Source of the DNA: Agarophyton chilense
Taxonomy: Eukaryota > Rhodophyta > Florideophyceae > Gracilariales > Gracilariaceae
DNA length: 64,000 bases
Assembly (NCBI GenBank): GCA_030374765.1
Contig: JARGXX010000073.1
Location: 1-64,000, forward strand
Direction of reading: 5' to 3'
Shown here: positions 55,144 through 64,000 of the stretch, piece after piece
How positions within the stretch are numbered: position 1 is the stretch's first letter
Layout of the letters: every line of letters begins with the position of its first letter
Made by a program: the position numbers and the translations under genes
Notes under the pieces: generated by a model
Told to the model about the DNA's origin: nothing
Seen by the model: the letters and a program-made list of their open reading frames with translations, nothing else
The model's database searches: none

Positions 55144-56706
55144 TCAGGGGCGTGAATCCCTTTCGCTCTCTTTCCTGCGCTTCATGCTGACCGTTAAGTA
55201 ATGTTTAGACGCCTGAGGTTGTTTTTTACAGACGAGCACAAGCCAGGCGTAGTCAGGGAACAAAGACATACTGACGATATTGAAGGTGTCTACATTTCAT
55301 GATGGATATCTTGCCATTAAACAGCAATGTGTCTTGCTCGGTTGTTGAATCAGGTGAAATGAACGACGTTATTGGTGCTAGTCATGACAGAGGAAACAGG
55401 ACATACACAAGAGCCTGTCTTAGTAATCGTTGCTCTATAGTGAAAACAAAAACGAGAAAAACTTAAAGAGATATTCTTAGGACGGTGGGGGAGGGGTATT
55501 GGATATCACCAATCATCAAGTGCATATGACTGATTTGTAGAAAAACGATTTATTCAAGAAATCTACATCAAGAGTGGCGCAACTGTTCATCAGGACATTT
55601 CACATTGTTGGGCAATCAGAAGACCTACTCAAGAAAAGACCATGCTGGTTGCCATCATGAAATCAATCATCTTTGCAGCGCATATAATAAACAGTGTAAT
55701 GTGTTAAGTAAAACAAATGACCTGACTAGAGCAGGGTCTGTGACAGCTTTGAATGGTCACCATTTGTCTCGGCACTGCGCAATCTGATTTGAACCGAGCC
55801 AATGGTCTTTTCTGAAATGAATTGGGTGACGAGTCAAACACAAGAGAAAAGGATTGAATTCACCAAAAAACCTTGCAGCGGGGACAGTAGCGGGGCAAAG
55901 TGCCCCTCTGCGAGTATAGACAAACATCTACTACTCTGGCAACACCTCGTTGCGCAATACGCGAGAAACAGGTGATTTAATTTATGTTCGAAAAACTGCA
56001 TATAGTGGTCCACAACGTCAACTCACTGTGCCAGGTATCCTTTATCCACTCTGCAGACTGTAAAACTATCAAACCATTTGTGGCGGCTACCCTGAAACAA
56101 ATAACAAATGTTGTTATTGCAACAACTCTTCAACCAAACACAAAGTTGATCATCCTTAATTCCGCCCTTTCGGTATTAATCGAAAACCTTTCGGGCTGCT
56201 GGTGCGGCAGATTTACACCAAAGCGCCCCCAAATCGTGAGCAACATCTAACTCGCGAACGGTCATGCGGCGTCTAGCACCGCCAACTTCGGGTCAAAGAT
56301 GCAAACGCTTGGTGTAATACCGATGCTCTTTGCCTTCGGAAAATGTTTCAATGAAACACAATGCGTCCTTGGTTTTAAAGATTTATCATTATCCATGGAC
56401 CAAGCAGTTGCAAAAGGGAGAAAAACTATGTATCACACATTTTCTACATGTGAACAAGGAAGAAAACCAAAACCGTGAGCACTCGTAGTTGTATGGCCCG
56501 AATCACAGTGATCCAAGTTGATTTGGCGTAGATCATACTAGACTAAGGACGAATTGCGCAAAAGCCAACACGAAGAGGAGCGTGAGCACCGATTTTTCTG
56601 CAGTCATCAGCTAAATCGGATGACTCTGTCTTGGCATCCATGGCCGCAATATAATCACGACTTTTTCTTCTCCTCTAGCTAGAGACGTATTGCTAAAAAT
56701 ATATCA

Positions 56707-56790
56707 GTCATTGAAAGAGCTTTGAAAGCCCTTCAATGACGTATAATTGGTTCAAATGCCTACTCCCTGTCGTCGGAGTGGGAGTTTTTT
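56707..56790 (+). ncRNA. Candidate small structured RNA with T-run
   Basis: First stem-loop 56707-56740: outer arms GTCATTGAA/TTCAATGAC, inner GCTTT-G-AAAGC. Second stem-loop 56762-56785: ACTCCC/GGGAGT, running into TTTTTT (56785-56790), as in an RNA polymerase III terminator. GGTTCAAATGCC between them resembles a B box, but no tRNA cloverleaf fits. Speculative. Confidence 0.25.
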
Positions 56791-57450
56791 ACATATACGT
56801 AATATATATAACAGTTCACCAAAAAAGAACCCTTTCCAACGCGGAAAATAAAACTCCCACCAGCACTGTTTTGGTATCCTGCGCAGCTTAGCCCAATTCT
56901 ACCGGCGGTTGCCGACACGTGCTCATTAGCCGTATCACAAGACTTTATATGAGAAAAAAAAGTGGACCGTAGGGACCGCTTCTGTATGCACTTTTGGGCT
57001 GCCGTTGCCGAATTGAGTTGTTGCTGAGCAGCGAAAAATAGAGATTTGGGAGCTGCAACTGATATGTCATATCATCGGACCAAAACATAAGTTATTCCAT
57101 TTCAATTTCGAACATAGATAAAACAGCTGCTGTCGCTCTTGTTTACCCAAGGATCCAGCATCGATTGCAGTTTGCACTTTGTAGCCACCCGTCCCTGAAC
57201 TGTGTCTCCTTGCGCTTAACCTATGCTCCCGTTTTCACATTTTCAAGCACTACAAAGCTTCTCTATCTCTTCCTCTTTTAGCAACGCTATCACCCATTGG
57301 TCTCTTCTGTCTACGAAAGCTAAGGACGCCGCTTGTGTTGATTCATAACGATTGCTCGGAAAGACAAACACTTCCCTTGTAGACTGTTATTACTCCTTTC
57401 CTCTTTGTGGCATTCAGCAAATCCTAGGCCTCTCACACAGCTCCCTAGCC

Positions 57451-59631
57451 ATGGACATTAATACACGCAAAGGCTTTCCGCCCCCTAACAAGAGCAACCT
57501 TTACCGCTTACTCAAACGTTTCCGCAGTATCTTGGAACACAACCAATTGTCCATACGTACCTCCCATTCCAACAACGAAGCTACTTTGCTCAAAGTTTGT
57601 GAGAAGCTTTGTCATCGCAAAAAGCTTTGTGTCCGTCTCCTCAAGCTCTCAGGTTTATGTGTGATGCCTGAAGTCATGCAAACTCTACACAGGTACAGAC
57701 ATTTGAGGGTATATAGTTACAGGGAATACATGAAGGCTGACGGAAGTATCAAACAAAACGGAGGCGTTCTCAACATTGCTTTCATTCCACCGTTCGTTAT
57801 CTCCGACGACGCAGAAGAGCAGGTTTCAATTGACAAGAACTCACGGTTGAGGGCAGGGCTGTGGAAAGAAGCGTCACGCTTCGACTGGGATTCAAGGAGT
57901 CGCATTTTGCAACTTCTGTTCATCATGGCTGCTTTTTCAGCAACACTGAGCGGTTGGATTGGAAGCTCTGAATGTTATTCACCCAAGTCAGCTATTGAAA
58001 TCTGGAAACGCTTTAGCGATCCGAGCTTCTGCACTGTTGCTATGCCTCTTGAAGAGGCGAGTAGTCCGCAAGATATAAGGCAAGGATGGGAAACCGCTGT
58101 CAAAGTGATCAAGACCAACGTTGCTGAACTCTATCACGACAAAGAAAAGCCTATTCCACCAAGGCTGAGAAGGTGGGGGCGACAAACTGAATTCGCAGTA
58201 CGCATTACGGACGTTCAAGAACGCACAGTGATATGGTTCGCCCAACTTGTGTCTGAGATGTGTGTTATGACACATGACCGTCTCGCGCAGCAATCGACTG
58301 TATTGAAAAACTTCTTAAAACCCTTGGCTGTGCAAGCTGAGGCTTCGTTCCAGGCTCTGTTGGAAAGGGAAGTAGGCATCGCTCTTGACCAAGTCAACTG
58401 GAAGGGTGTGTTCTCTGAGCAGAGAGCTCTTGAGCTTTTATCTCGATGCCAACATTCAATCAGGGTGCTGAAGCAGGTACCAGACGACTCATCTGAATCC
58501 GCTGTGCCGCACAGCGACAGAGATGAAGATGAAAATATGGAAGAAGGAAGAACTTCGGAGCCGAAGTCTGGTGAGAACCACGAGTACAAACACGGTGAGA
58601 GGCAAGAGGTTTTGTCACCCATATCCCCGGATGTGGATGTCACACATGCAAGAAAGCTGAATCGGACCGACGAACTTTCTCTCCGACTGGGTGGAATCTC
58701 TGGCCGGAAAGAGGTTGACGCGAGTACCAAGACTGAAGACGTCCATCAATTGGCTCCTGGAAATATTATGGAGGAAAGTGACACTGACGCATCTAGTCCG
58801 GTATTTATCAGGCCTCCTTCACAGTCAAACGAAAGAGGGGAAAAGCAAGATTCGGGATGTACAAGCAAACAGTATGAAACTTCTATCGATCCTGGGGCGC
58901 GCGACCAAACAATGTCGAGCAAGCATAATTCTATTGCTGGACAAAAAGACGCTGAGAACTGTCTGAAAGATCAGAATCGCGAAAATGAGCATTCTGACGA
59001 CCGAAGGCTAATTAATAGTCACGGGAACTACACTGGAGCTCAATTACCGCAGCAGGGACAAAATGATTGGCAATCACGAGGCATTCAGAAGCGCTTTGGG
59101 AGATATGTTGGAACTAACGGAGAAAGTCATTCAATAGAAAAGAGACGAGCATCGGAAGTCGGCCTACCCAAAAAGAAGGCAAGAGTGCAGGTGAAGCATT
59201 CCACGGATTCGGTAGAACAGCACGGGGTTGCCATGGCAAAAGACATAGCCCAAGGGCGATGCACACCGCCATGTGATTCAGAATTGATCCAGGAAGTAGA
59301 AAACGCACCGAATCGAAGTAAGTCGGCTGTGGATTCGATAAGTCATCCGTCCGGGCTTGAGGGAGAGTACAGTGTTTCTGACAATAGAAGGTATGGTAAG
59401 AAACAGTTTATTTCTTCCATATGCCAGGATGGTGGCCCAGATCAGAGGCAGACTGCACAGGCGGGTACGGTATCAGAGTCTCATCGCCAGCGCATAGCAG
59501 ATAGGATTGCAATCCAAGTGAAGCGCGAGGTTCTTCTCAGGCGGCAACGGTCTGACATGGTGGAAAGAAATGGAAGACATATGGTTGTGCCACCAAAGAA
59601 ACGGCCCAAGTACTTAGAGCCGTGTCTGTAA
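57451..59631 (+). CDS. Nuclear-type protein of unknown function
   Basis: 726 residues from ATG 57451 (MDINTRKGFPPPNKSNLYRL); the frame is open upstream without an ATG. The N-terminal ~370 residues are helical and folded. Residues ~15-95 (LYRLLKRFRSILEHNQ, LLKVCEKLCHRKKLC, VMPEVMQTLHRYRHL) recall the TFIIS N-terminal/LEDGF-type helical bundle, but weakly. The C-terminal half is charged, Ser-, Glu- and Gln-rich and disordered, with two basic clusters that look like nuclear localisation signals (KKKARVQVKH near 600 and PPKKRPKYLEP at the end). A transcription- or chromatin-associated role is inference. Alternative: a lineage-specific nuclear protein. Single exon. Confidence 0.7.
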   Translation: MDINTRKGFPPPNKSNLYRLLKRFRSILEHNQLSIRTSHSNNEATLLKVCEKLCHRKKLCVRLLKLSGLCVMPEVMQTLHRYRHLRVYSYREYMKADGSIKQNGGVLNIAFIPPFVISDDAEEQVSIDKNSRLRAGLWKEASRFDWDSRSRILQLLFIMAAFSATLSGWIGSSECYSPKSAIEIWKRFSDPSFCTVAMPLEEASSPQDIRQGWETAVKVIKTNVAELYHDKEKPIPPRLRRWGRQTEFAVRITDVQERTVIWFAQLVSEMCVMTHDRLAQQSTVLKNFLKPLAVQAEASFQALLEREVGIALDQVNWKGVFSEQRALELLSRCQHSIRVLKQVPDDSSESAVPHSDRDEDENMEEGRTSEPKSGENHEYKHGERQEVLSPISPDVDVTHARKLNRTDELSLRLGGISGRKEVDASTKTEDVHQLAPGNIMEESDTDASSPVFIRPPSQSNERGEKQDSGCTSKQYETSIDPGARDQTMSSKHNSIAGQKDAENCLKDQNRENEHSDDRRLINSHGNYTGAQLPQQGQNDWQSRGIQKRFGRYVGTNGESHSIEKRRASEVGLPKKKARVQVKHSTDSVEQHGVAMAKDIAQGRCTPPCDSELIQEVENAPNRSKSAVDSISHPSGLEGEYSVSDNRRYGKKQFISSICQDGGPDQRQTAQAGTVSESHRQRIADRIAIQVKREVLLRRQRSDMVERNGRHMVVPPKKRPKYLEPCL

Positions 59632-61104
59632 ATGCTCCAAGGTTGGGTAGAGCACTTAGTAGAATCCGGCTGCACCATTGGCTTTCCCAATTACCATGGA
59701 TGCTGGATACGAGTGTTCAACAGTCTTCTCACACGAAACTTTCGAAGCAATGTTATCACGATGTATAATGAAACAACAATGTCCCCCATTGCTCTTTTCT
59801 TCTGTGTTTTGCTTTTAATCTCCATCCCACTTGCCTACGGATGCCTTGAGACTCAAAGTATCCATCTATGACCCAAGAAAATCCCTCTTTAAACTTATTT
59901 CTTGTTGTTCCGCTGCGTTGAAACGACGAAACACAACGGCCGGTAGAACAAAAGCTGGCTTTGTTTTTTCAGCAGTTTCTGATCCATTACTGATTTCGTC
60001 CTGTTTTGTAGCTCAGCTCCCGCATGTGAGTTCACTCAGAAAGAGCTTCCCAGCAGAGAGGAACAAACTCCTCAATCTCGTTTCACCGCAAACCAGGGCC
60101 TGTGCCGTTTTCTTTGTACACGCTTGCTGCCCTTCTACAGCGCTTGCTTTAAAACGTTTCCCTGCGGAACGTCAATTTTCAGTGATGCAACAATGCATTG
60201 CGCTCTGGTTAAGATGTGCACAAATAAAGAAATACCAAGGAGGGTTACTCGATTCCGAACCCGTGAGAGTTCGTGGGCGCCTATTTTGCAACCATCACAG
60301 TTCGTCTTATGTGTAATATGCTTTCATCGTTTCGAAGAGCATCAGATCTCGCCGCAGGAATATCCTTTGAATATATTGATGGCACCGAGGTACCATTGAC
60401 TGAAATTGTGACTTCTCGCGAGTATGGTCTGACAGTGCTTTTCTGCCAACTACTGAGCAGACTGTCTTTGCCGGCTGACAATCAATATTATGAGGAAGTT
60501 TTTTCGCTTTCCAAAATTCGTGCCTCCAAACCATGAAATTGTGTCCAACTTACCAAGCAGTAGTGAGCTTCTGTGCGAGGTGGCGATGTGCCGTGTCGGT
60601 CTAGAACATGTGAGAAAATCCACTTGATACCCTTTCCGCAACTTGTGTTTCTCTCGGCCGCCGTGAGCTCGTGGCCAAGACGATTCCTCGATTCTTGTCC
60701 AGTGATGGTAACTTAGTCACTTGCAACACCTGGGGGTGTCCACTCCTTTGTAGTGCCCGCGCCGTGAGTACCTGACATGCTCGTATACGTACCGCACGTT
60801 GAGGCTTAATCAGCGATCATACTGACATGGTTTTTGTCTTATCGATACTTCCCTACCATTTCGTAGCCAATATCCACATTTGACAGTGACGTTTCTGCAC
60901 ACAGTGACTGCAAGAGCTATCCAGTGCGCTCTACCTCATGGACACAGTCGGTTTTAACTGCGTCCGAATCGGTTCTTCGTTGCATCCGCAGAGACTTTTC
61001 TGGGAATCAAAGTCGGGTGTAACCTGTTCCAGAGGATTACAAAATTCGTTCACCCTGGGATATATCTCCTTGAGCTTTCTTTGATTTTCTTCTACATCAC
61101 AGAA
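59632..61104. other. No confident gene
   Basis: Several overlapping short frames at 59831-60536, none with a recognised motif or a consistent frame. The upstream part of the 61105 gene's promoter must lie at its right end. Confidence 0.4.
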
Positions 61105-63225
61105 ATGAATGCTCCCGGAAAACAGAACAATGGTAATCAGATTTCAATGCGTAGTTGTCGTTTCCGGCTTTCATGGACTTCACCATGGAACACTTCTTAC
61201 ATCACGATGCGTATTAGGGACACGTATTTCTCGACAAATGAGCCCATGCTTCAGCTTACTTTTCTAAATTCGCCAAGGTTACAGCATGCCCTTCATCGAA
61301 CAAAACGGAGATTGCGAGAGGGAATGACTCCAATAGTAATATTGATCTCGCTATTGTTCATCCTCATTTTCCTGCTCGGGGCGGAGTCCTCTCTTTATGA
61401 GGAGGCGTTGTCTCCCGAGTCGGTGAGCTACACCTTCTTGACTAGAGAGAAAGACCTATGTCCTGTGTATCGACAACTTCATCGTTTTCATTCGGTTCCA
61501 AACCGTTATCTCCGGCTGATGACCCCGCAGCAACAGCTCGATCTTTTCTTAATGATGTCCACCGCACCGTCAAATAGTGTTCTGGCGACACCAAGCCGCC
61601 GCGCAGTTTTTGTGCACGTTACAAAATGCAATCTCCACCCATGTCTACGTGCAATCGCAAGTGCTATTACATATGCTCGCGTTACCCATAGAGTTGCAGT
61701 TGTATTCGTGGACACTGTTGATGGAATCGATATTCTTGAGTGGCTGGAACTATCTGCGACTGGGGCTATGAAAGATGAGGCCATTTTAATCCCACTCAAA
61801 GTGCCAATGTTGGATTTCCATGGTGAAAACCAAACTGTCGTCAACGACTGGGCAGAGTTCACAGTTATTCATGCCGTCGCTCCAAATAGCTTAACCGACA
61901 TGAACGCATCAATGGAACCGGGAGACATCTCTGACAGCAGGGCTCCTGCACAAGACTACTTCGAAACATTGCCCCGAATTGGAAATACGGAGGACGTAGC
62001 AACCCTGGATAACCTTGCTGCGCTTGATACTCACGTCTCATTATCATTATCTGAAGTTGTGTGGTCACGATACGCTCCTAGAACTCTGCAAGAGGGACTT
62101 TTTCAAGACAATCTGCGTCCCAGATTTACAATACCTCCTCATGTGATATCACGAGCATCTATACTGGGTCGTCATCGGGCTACAAAGAACATAAAGAGAA
62201 CAGAATCTATACTTTATAGGGACTACAATATACCGGAAATGCTTTGGAGAGGGATGGGGGAGCTTGAAAGAAAACTTCTCCTTCTTAAGCTTGAAAGCAA
62301 GATGAGACGCGGAGTTAAGAATCCAAGGATAATACTTGTACATGCCCAGTACGGTCTCGGAAATCGCTTGAGAGCCCTGGGCTCGGCTATGGCCTTTGCA
62401 AGACGGACGGGTAGGGTTTTGGTTTTAATATGGGTCCCCGACCAGCATCTGAACTGCAGGTTTACAGATTTGTTTGTAGCCAGTGATGAATTCGTCGTAA
62501 GCAATTCGTTCGCGCCCGGGGAGGAATGGCCTTTTGTTACAAACAAGAAGAAGGACCAGAAAATGAAAAACGTCAAATGGTATAACTTCATGAGAGTGAA
62601 CGGTGTGAAAGTAACTTCATCCGAACAACCTGTTCTGGATGATCCTGAACGTCACATATACGTTAGTACTTGTTACGTCATCCAGTCTCCAGTCACGCCT
62701 TTCATCATAAGAACAACGAGCTCGTACTGGCAAGTCTTGCGTACTTTATCGCCTCACGTGGATGTTGTGCGACTCGTGGAAAGATTCTCGAGTTATCCTC
62801 TGTCGGGTATGATTGGCATCCATATTAGGGGGAAAAGCATAAAGACAGATATCAGCGGGGTGAATGCAACTGATTATTCTGAGGAGTCTTCACGAACTAC
62901 TGACTATTGGAGAAATCTAACCAAGGTAGATACGTTTGTGGAGGAAATGCGAAAACAGACAGCGGATCAACTATTCTATGTGGCTGCTGATCAGAAGGAA
63001 ATATTTACAAAGCTCGAACATGAATTTCCTTCGCGTATATTCTACACTCCAAGACACTGCGATAGTCGAGACAGAGACTGTCTACCTTTTGCCTTAGCAG
63101 ACATCTTACTACTCGCGAAGTGTGCATCCTTACGGGGAAGTTATTGGAGTTCTTTCTCAGAACTGTCAACTCGTATCGGCGGCGCGCGGTTCTTGCTTGC
63201 AGGTATAGACTTTGGCCGGCCGTAA
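61105..63225 (+). CDS. Membrane-anchored fucosyltransferase-like glycosyltransferase
   Basis: 706 residues from ATG 61105 (MNAPGKQNNGNQ). One membrane segment at residues ~77-95 (IVILISLLFILIFLLGAES) after a basic N-terminus: type II topology, catalytic part in the Golgi lumen. The C-terminal ~300 residues carry marks of GT-B fucosyltransferase-type enzymes: HAQYGLGNRLRALGSAMAFA at ~413-432 (the 'GxGNRL' start), CRFTDLF, and IGIHIRGKS near 570, with the His/Arg that bind GDP-sugar in related families. The end (DILLLAKCASLRGSYWSSFS) matches the donor-side region. Residues ~165-205 look like a degraded second copy of the first block (see findings). A role in sulfated galactan or glycoprotein glycosylation is inference. 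Donor and acceptor unknown. Single exon. Confidence 0.75.
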   Translation: MNAPGKQNNGNQISMRSCRFRLSWTSPWNTSYITMRIRDTYFSTNEPMLQLTFLNSPRLQHALHRTKRRLREGMTPIVILISLLFILIFLLGAESSLYEEALSPESVSYTFLTREKDLCPVYRQLHRFHSVPNRYLRLMTPQQQLDLFLMMSTAPSNSVLATPSRRAVFVHVTKCNLHPCLRAIASAITYARVTHRVAVVFVDTVDGIDILEWLELSATGAMKDEAILIPLKVPMLDFHGENQTVVNDWAEFTVIHAVAPNSLTDMNASMEPGDISDSRAPAQDYFETLPRIGNTEDVATLDNLAALDTHVSLSLSEVVWSRYAPRTLQEGLFQDNLRPRFTIPPHVISRASILGRHRATKNIKRTESILYRDYNIPEMLWRGMGELERKLLLLKLESKMRRGVKNPRIILVHAQYGLGNRLRALGSAMAFARRTGRVLVLIWVPDQHLNCRFTDLFVASDEFVVSNSFAPGEEWPFVTNKKKDQKMKNVKWYNFMRVNGVKVTSSEQPVLDDPERHIYVSTCYVIQSPVTPFIIRTTSSYWQVLRTLSPHVDVVRLVERFSSYPLSGMIGIHIRGKSIKTDISGVNATDYSEESSRTTDYWRNLTKVDTFVEEMRKQTADQLFYVAADQKEIFTKLEHEFPSRIFYTPRHCDSRDRDCLPFALADILLLAKCASLRGSYWSSFSELSTRIGGARFLLAGIDFGRP

Positions 63226-63849
63226 TAGGTCTCATCATACCGTGATCACCTTGAAACCCACCCGCAGCTCCCCTTTCGTTGCTTTCGTTGGACGATGGAA
63301 TGCCCTGGAAATCTTTGACTGGTGAACAAATCTGAACCGGCGAAATGTTTCTTTAGCGTATTCACCTGTGCAAGACAGACTCCTTGGAAAGTAAGCATAT
63401 ACTTGCAGCAAAGAGCTCTTGATAGAAGCATCGGACTGCTTAATACTACTTGTCCTGAGACTTGAAAAAATGACGGATTGTGGAGTTCTCTATGAAGTCC
63501 ACGTCGTATGAATAACGTGTACGATGCGGTACCTATGATTTCCCCTTCAAGGATTAAGTATAACATAGGTATTTCCCAGCTTTTAGTATCGCCACCTTCA
63601 CAGTTACAATCCTCTCTTCTCCGGAAAGTCTCTCGCGGCCACAAGAGTGCTCGATCTGTCTCACCATGGAGTTGCGTATGGAAATTAGAGCTTCAAGCGG
63701 TGTTCTTTAACCCTCGTTTCAAGAATGATGCATACAGTGCAACGATTCGGCGTAGTTTTTGGCAGTCTGTTCCAAAATCTTTTTCCGTTAAAGATCTCTA
63801 TACCCGTGATTAAAGAATTAAGCGAGGCGTCTTTGACATGTACGTGATC
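63226..63849. other. Intergenic, nothing recognised
   Basis: Only short frames (63246-63644 minus, 63508-63813 plus) without motifs. Confidence 0.4.
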
Positions 63850-64000
63850 CTAGCTTGGCGGGACAGTCCTAGACTTTATGCACTGGCCTTCAGTTCGTGA
63901 CTGTAGCATCGCTTCCCCGAGTCCCACATCTTCCTGCTCAGCCCTTAGTGCCTCTCTAGCACGCTTAGCTTTGTATGCTCTGGTTCGCTCTCCAATGACG
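63850..64000 (-). CDS. C-terminal end of a gene running off the right edge
   Basis: From the window edge 49 codons are open to TAG at 63852-63850. Highly charged and helical (ERTRAYKAKRAREALRAEQE), ending SRTVPPS. The composition is typical of real coding sequence, but it is short and has no family mark. Confidence 0.35.
   Translation of the reverse strand, partial: VIGERTRAYKAKRAREALRAEQEDVGLGEAMLQSRTEGQCIKSRTVPPS

Larger units (their letters stand above)
54585..57450. other. Long intergenic region with hairpins
   Basis: 2.9 kb without a supported gene; only short frames (for example 55984-56250). It contains a perfect hairpin at 55111-55143 and two stem-loops at 56707-56790. CT-rich sequence at 57200-57330 probably holds the promoter of the 57451 gene. 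Confidence 0.45.

Noticed and set aside
59831-60316. 161-codon frame between the 57451 and 61105 genes
   Set aside because: No motif, overlapping frames of similar length, and no sign of coding composition.

Overview
The window looks like nuclear DNA of a red alga, most likely an intron-poor, repeat-rich florideophyte of the Chondrus type. This is inference: single-exon genes stand in a compact island, several have plastid-type leaders (one ends in a rubredoxin domain), and the rest is nested LTR retrotransposons and decayed DNA transposons. No rRNA, tRNA or CRISPR locus was found.

Positions 1-17959 are a mosaic of two related Ty1/copia families, called A (673 bp LTRs) and B (686/687 bp LTRs). 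From left to right: A' (minus, cut by the window edge) inserted in B' (minus); B (plus, 5' part only); a complete A (plus, 7625-14179) with an intact 1433-codon gag-pol; then B'' (minus, 5' part). Both families have a 14-nt site right after the LTR that is complementary to the anticodon region of initiator tRNA-Met, as in Drosophila copia. Both have long leaders sharing a block that seems to fold into helices kept in shape but not in sequence.

Positions 17960-33730 hold old DNA-transposon material. A decayed CACTA/TNP2-like transposase (call it E, 21916-32477, plus) is split by a solo A LTR (target duplication CTCTC) and a solo B LTR (target duplication GAGGG). The B LTR is in turn split by a 5.9 kb DNA transposon D (23798-29692) with inverted ends, a C-rich transposase frame with a single stop, and arrays of hairpin-forming repeats. 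Two unassigned decayed minus-strand frames lie at 19102-21597, and a possible further LTR at 33059-33580.

Positions 33734-46451 are a piggyBac-like transposase pseudogene (minus) cut in two by an 11.1 kb Ty3/gypsy chromovirus, C (34989-46111, target duplication ACAGC). C has gag, protease, RT, RNase H, integrase and a chromodomain, with several stops and frameshifts. Between the chromodomain and the 3' LTR it carries a long antisense reading frame (43321-45189) of unknown function, the most unusual coding feature here.

Positions 47912-64000 are the host gene island, all apparently without introns: a small zinc-ribbon protein, a plastid-type protein with a C-terminal rubredoxin domain, a divergent unknown gene, an OPA/UhpC-like organophosphate transporter with a transit-like leader, a nuclear-type unknown protein, a membrane-anchored fucosyltransferase-like protein with an internal repeat, and a frame running off the right edge.
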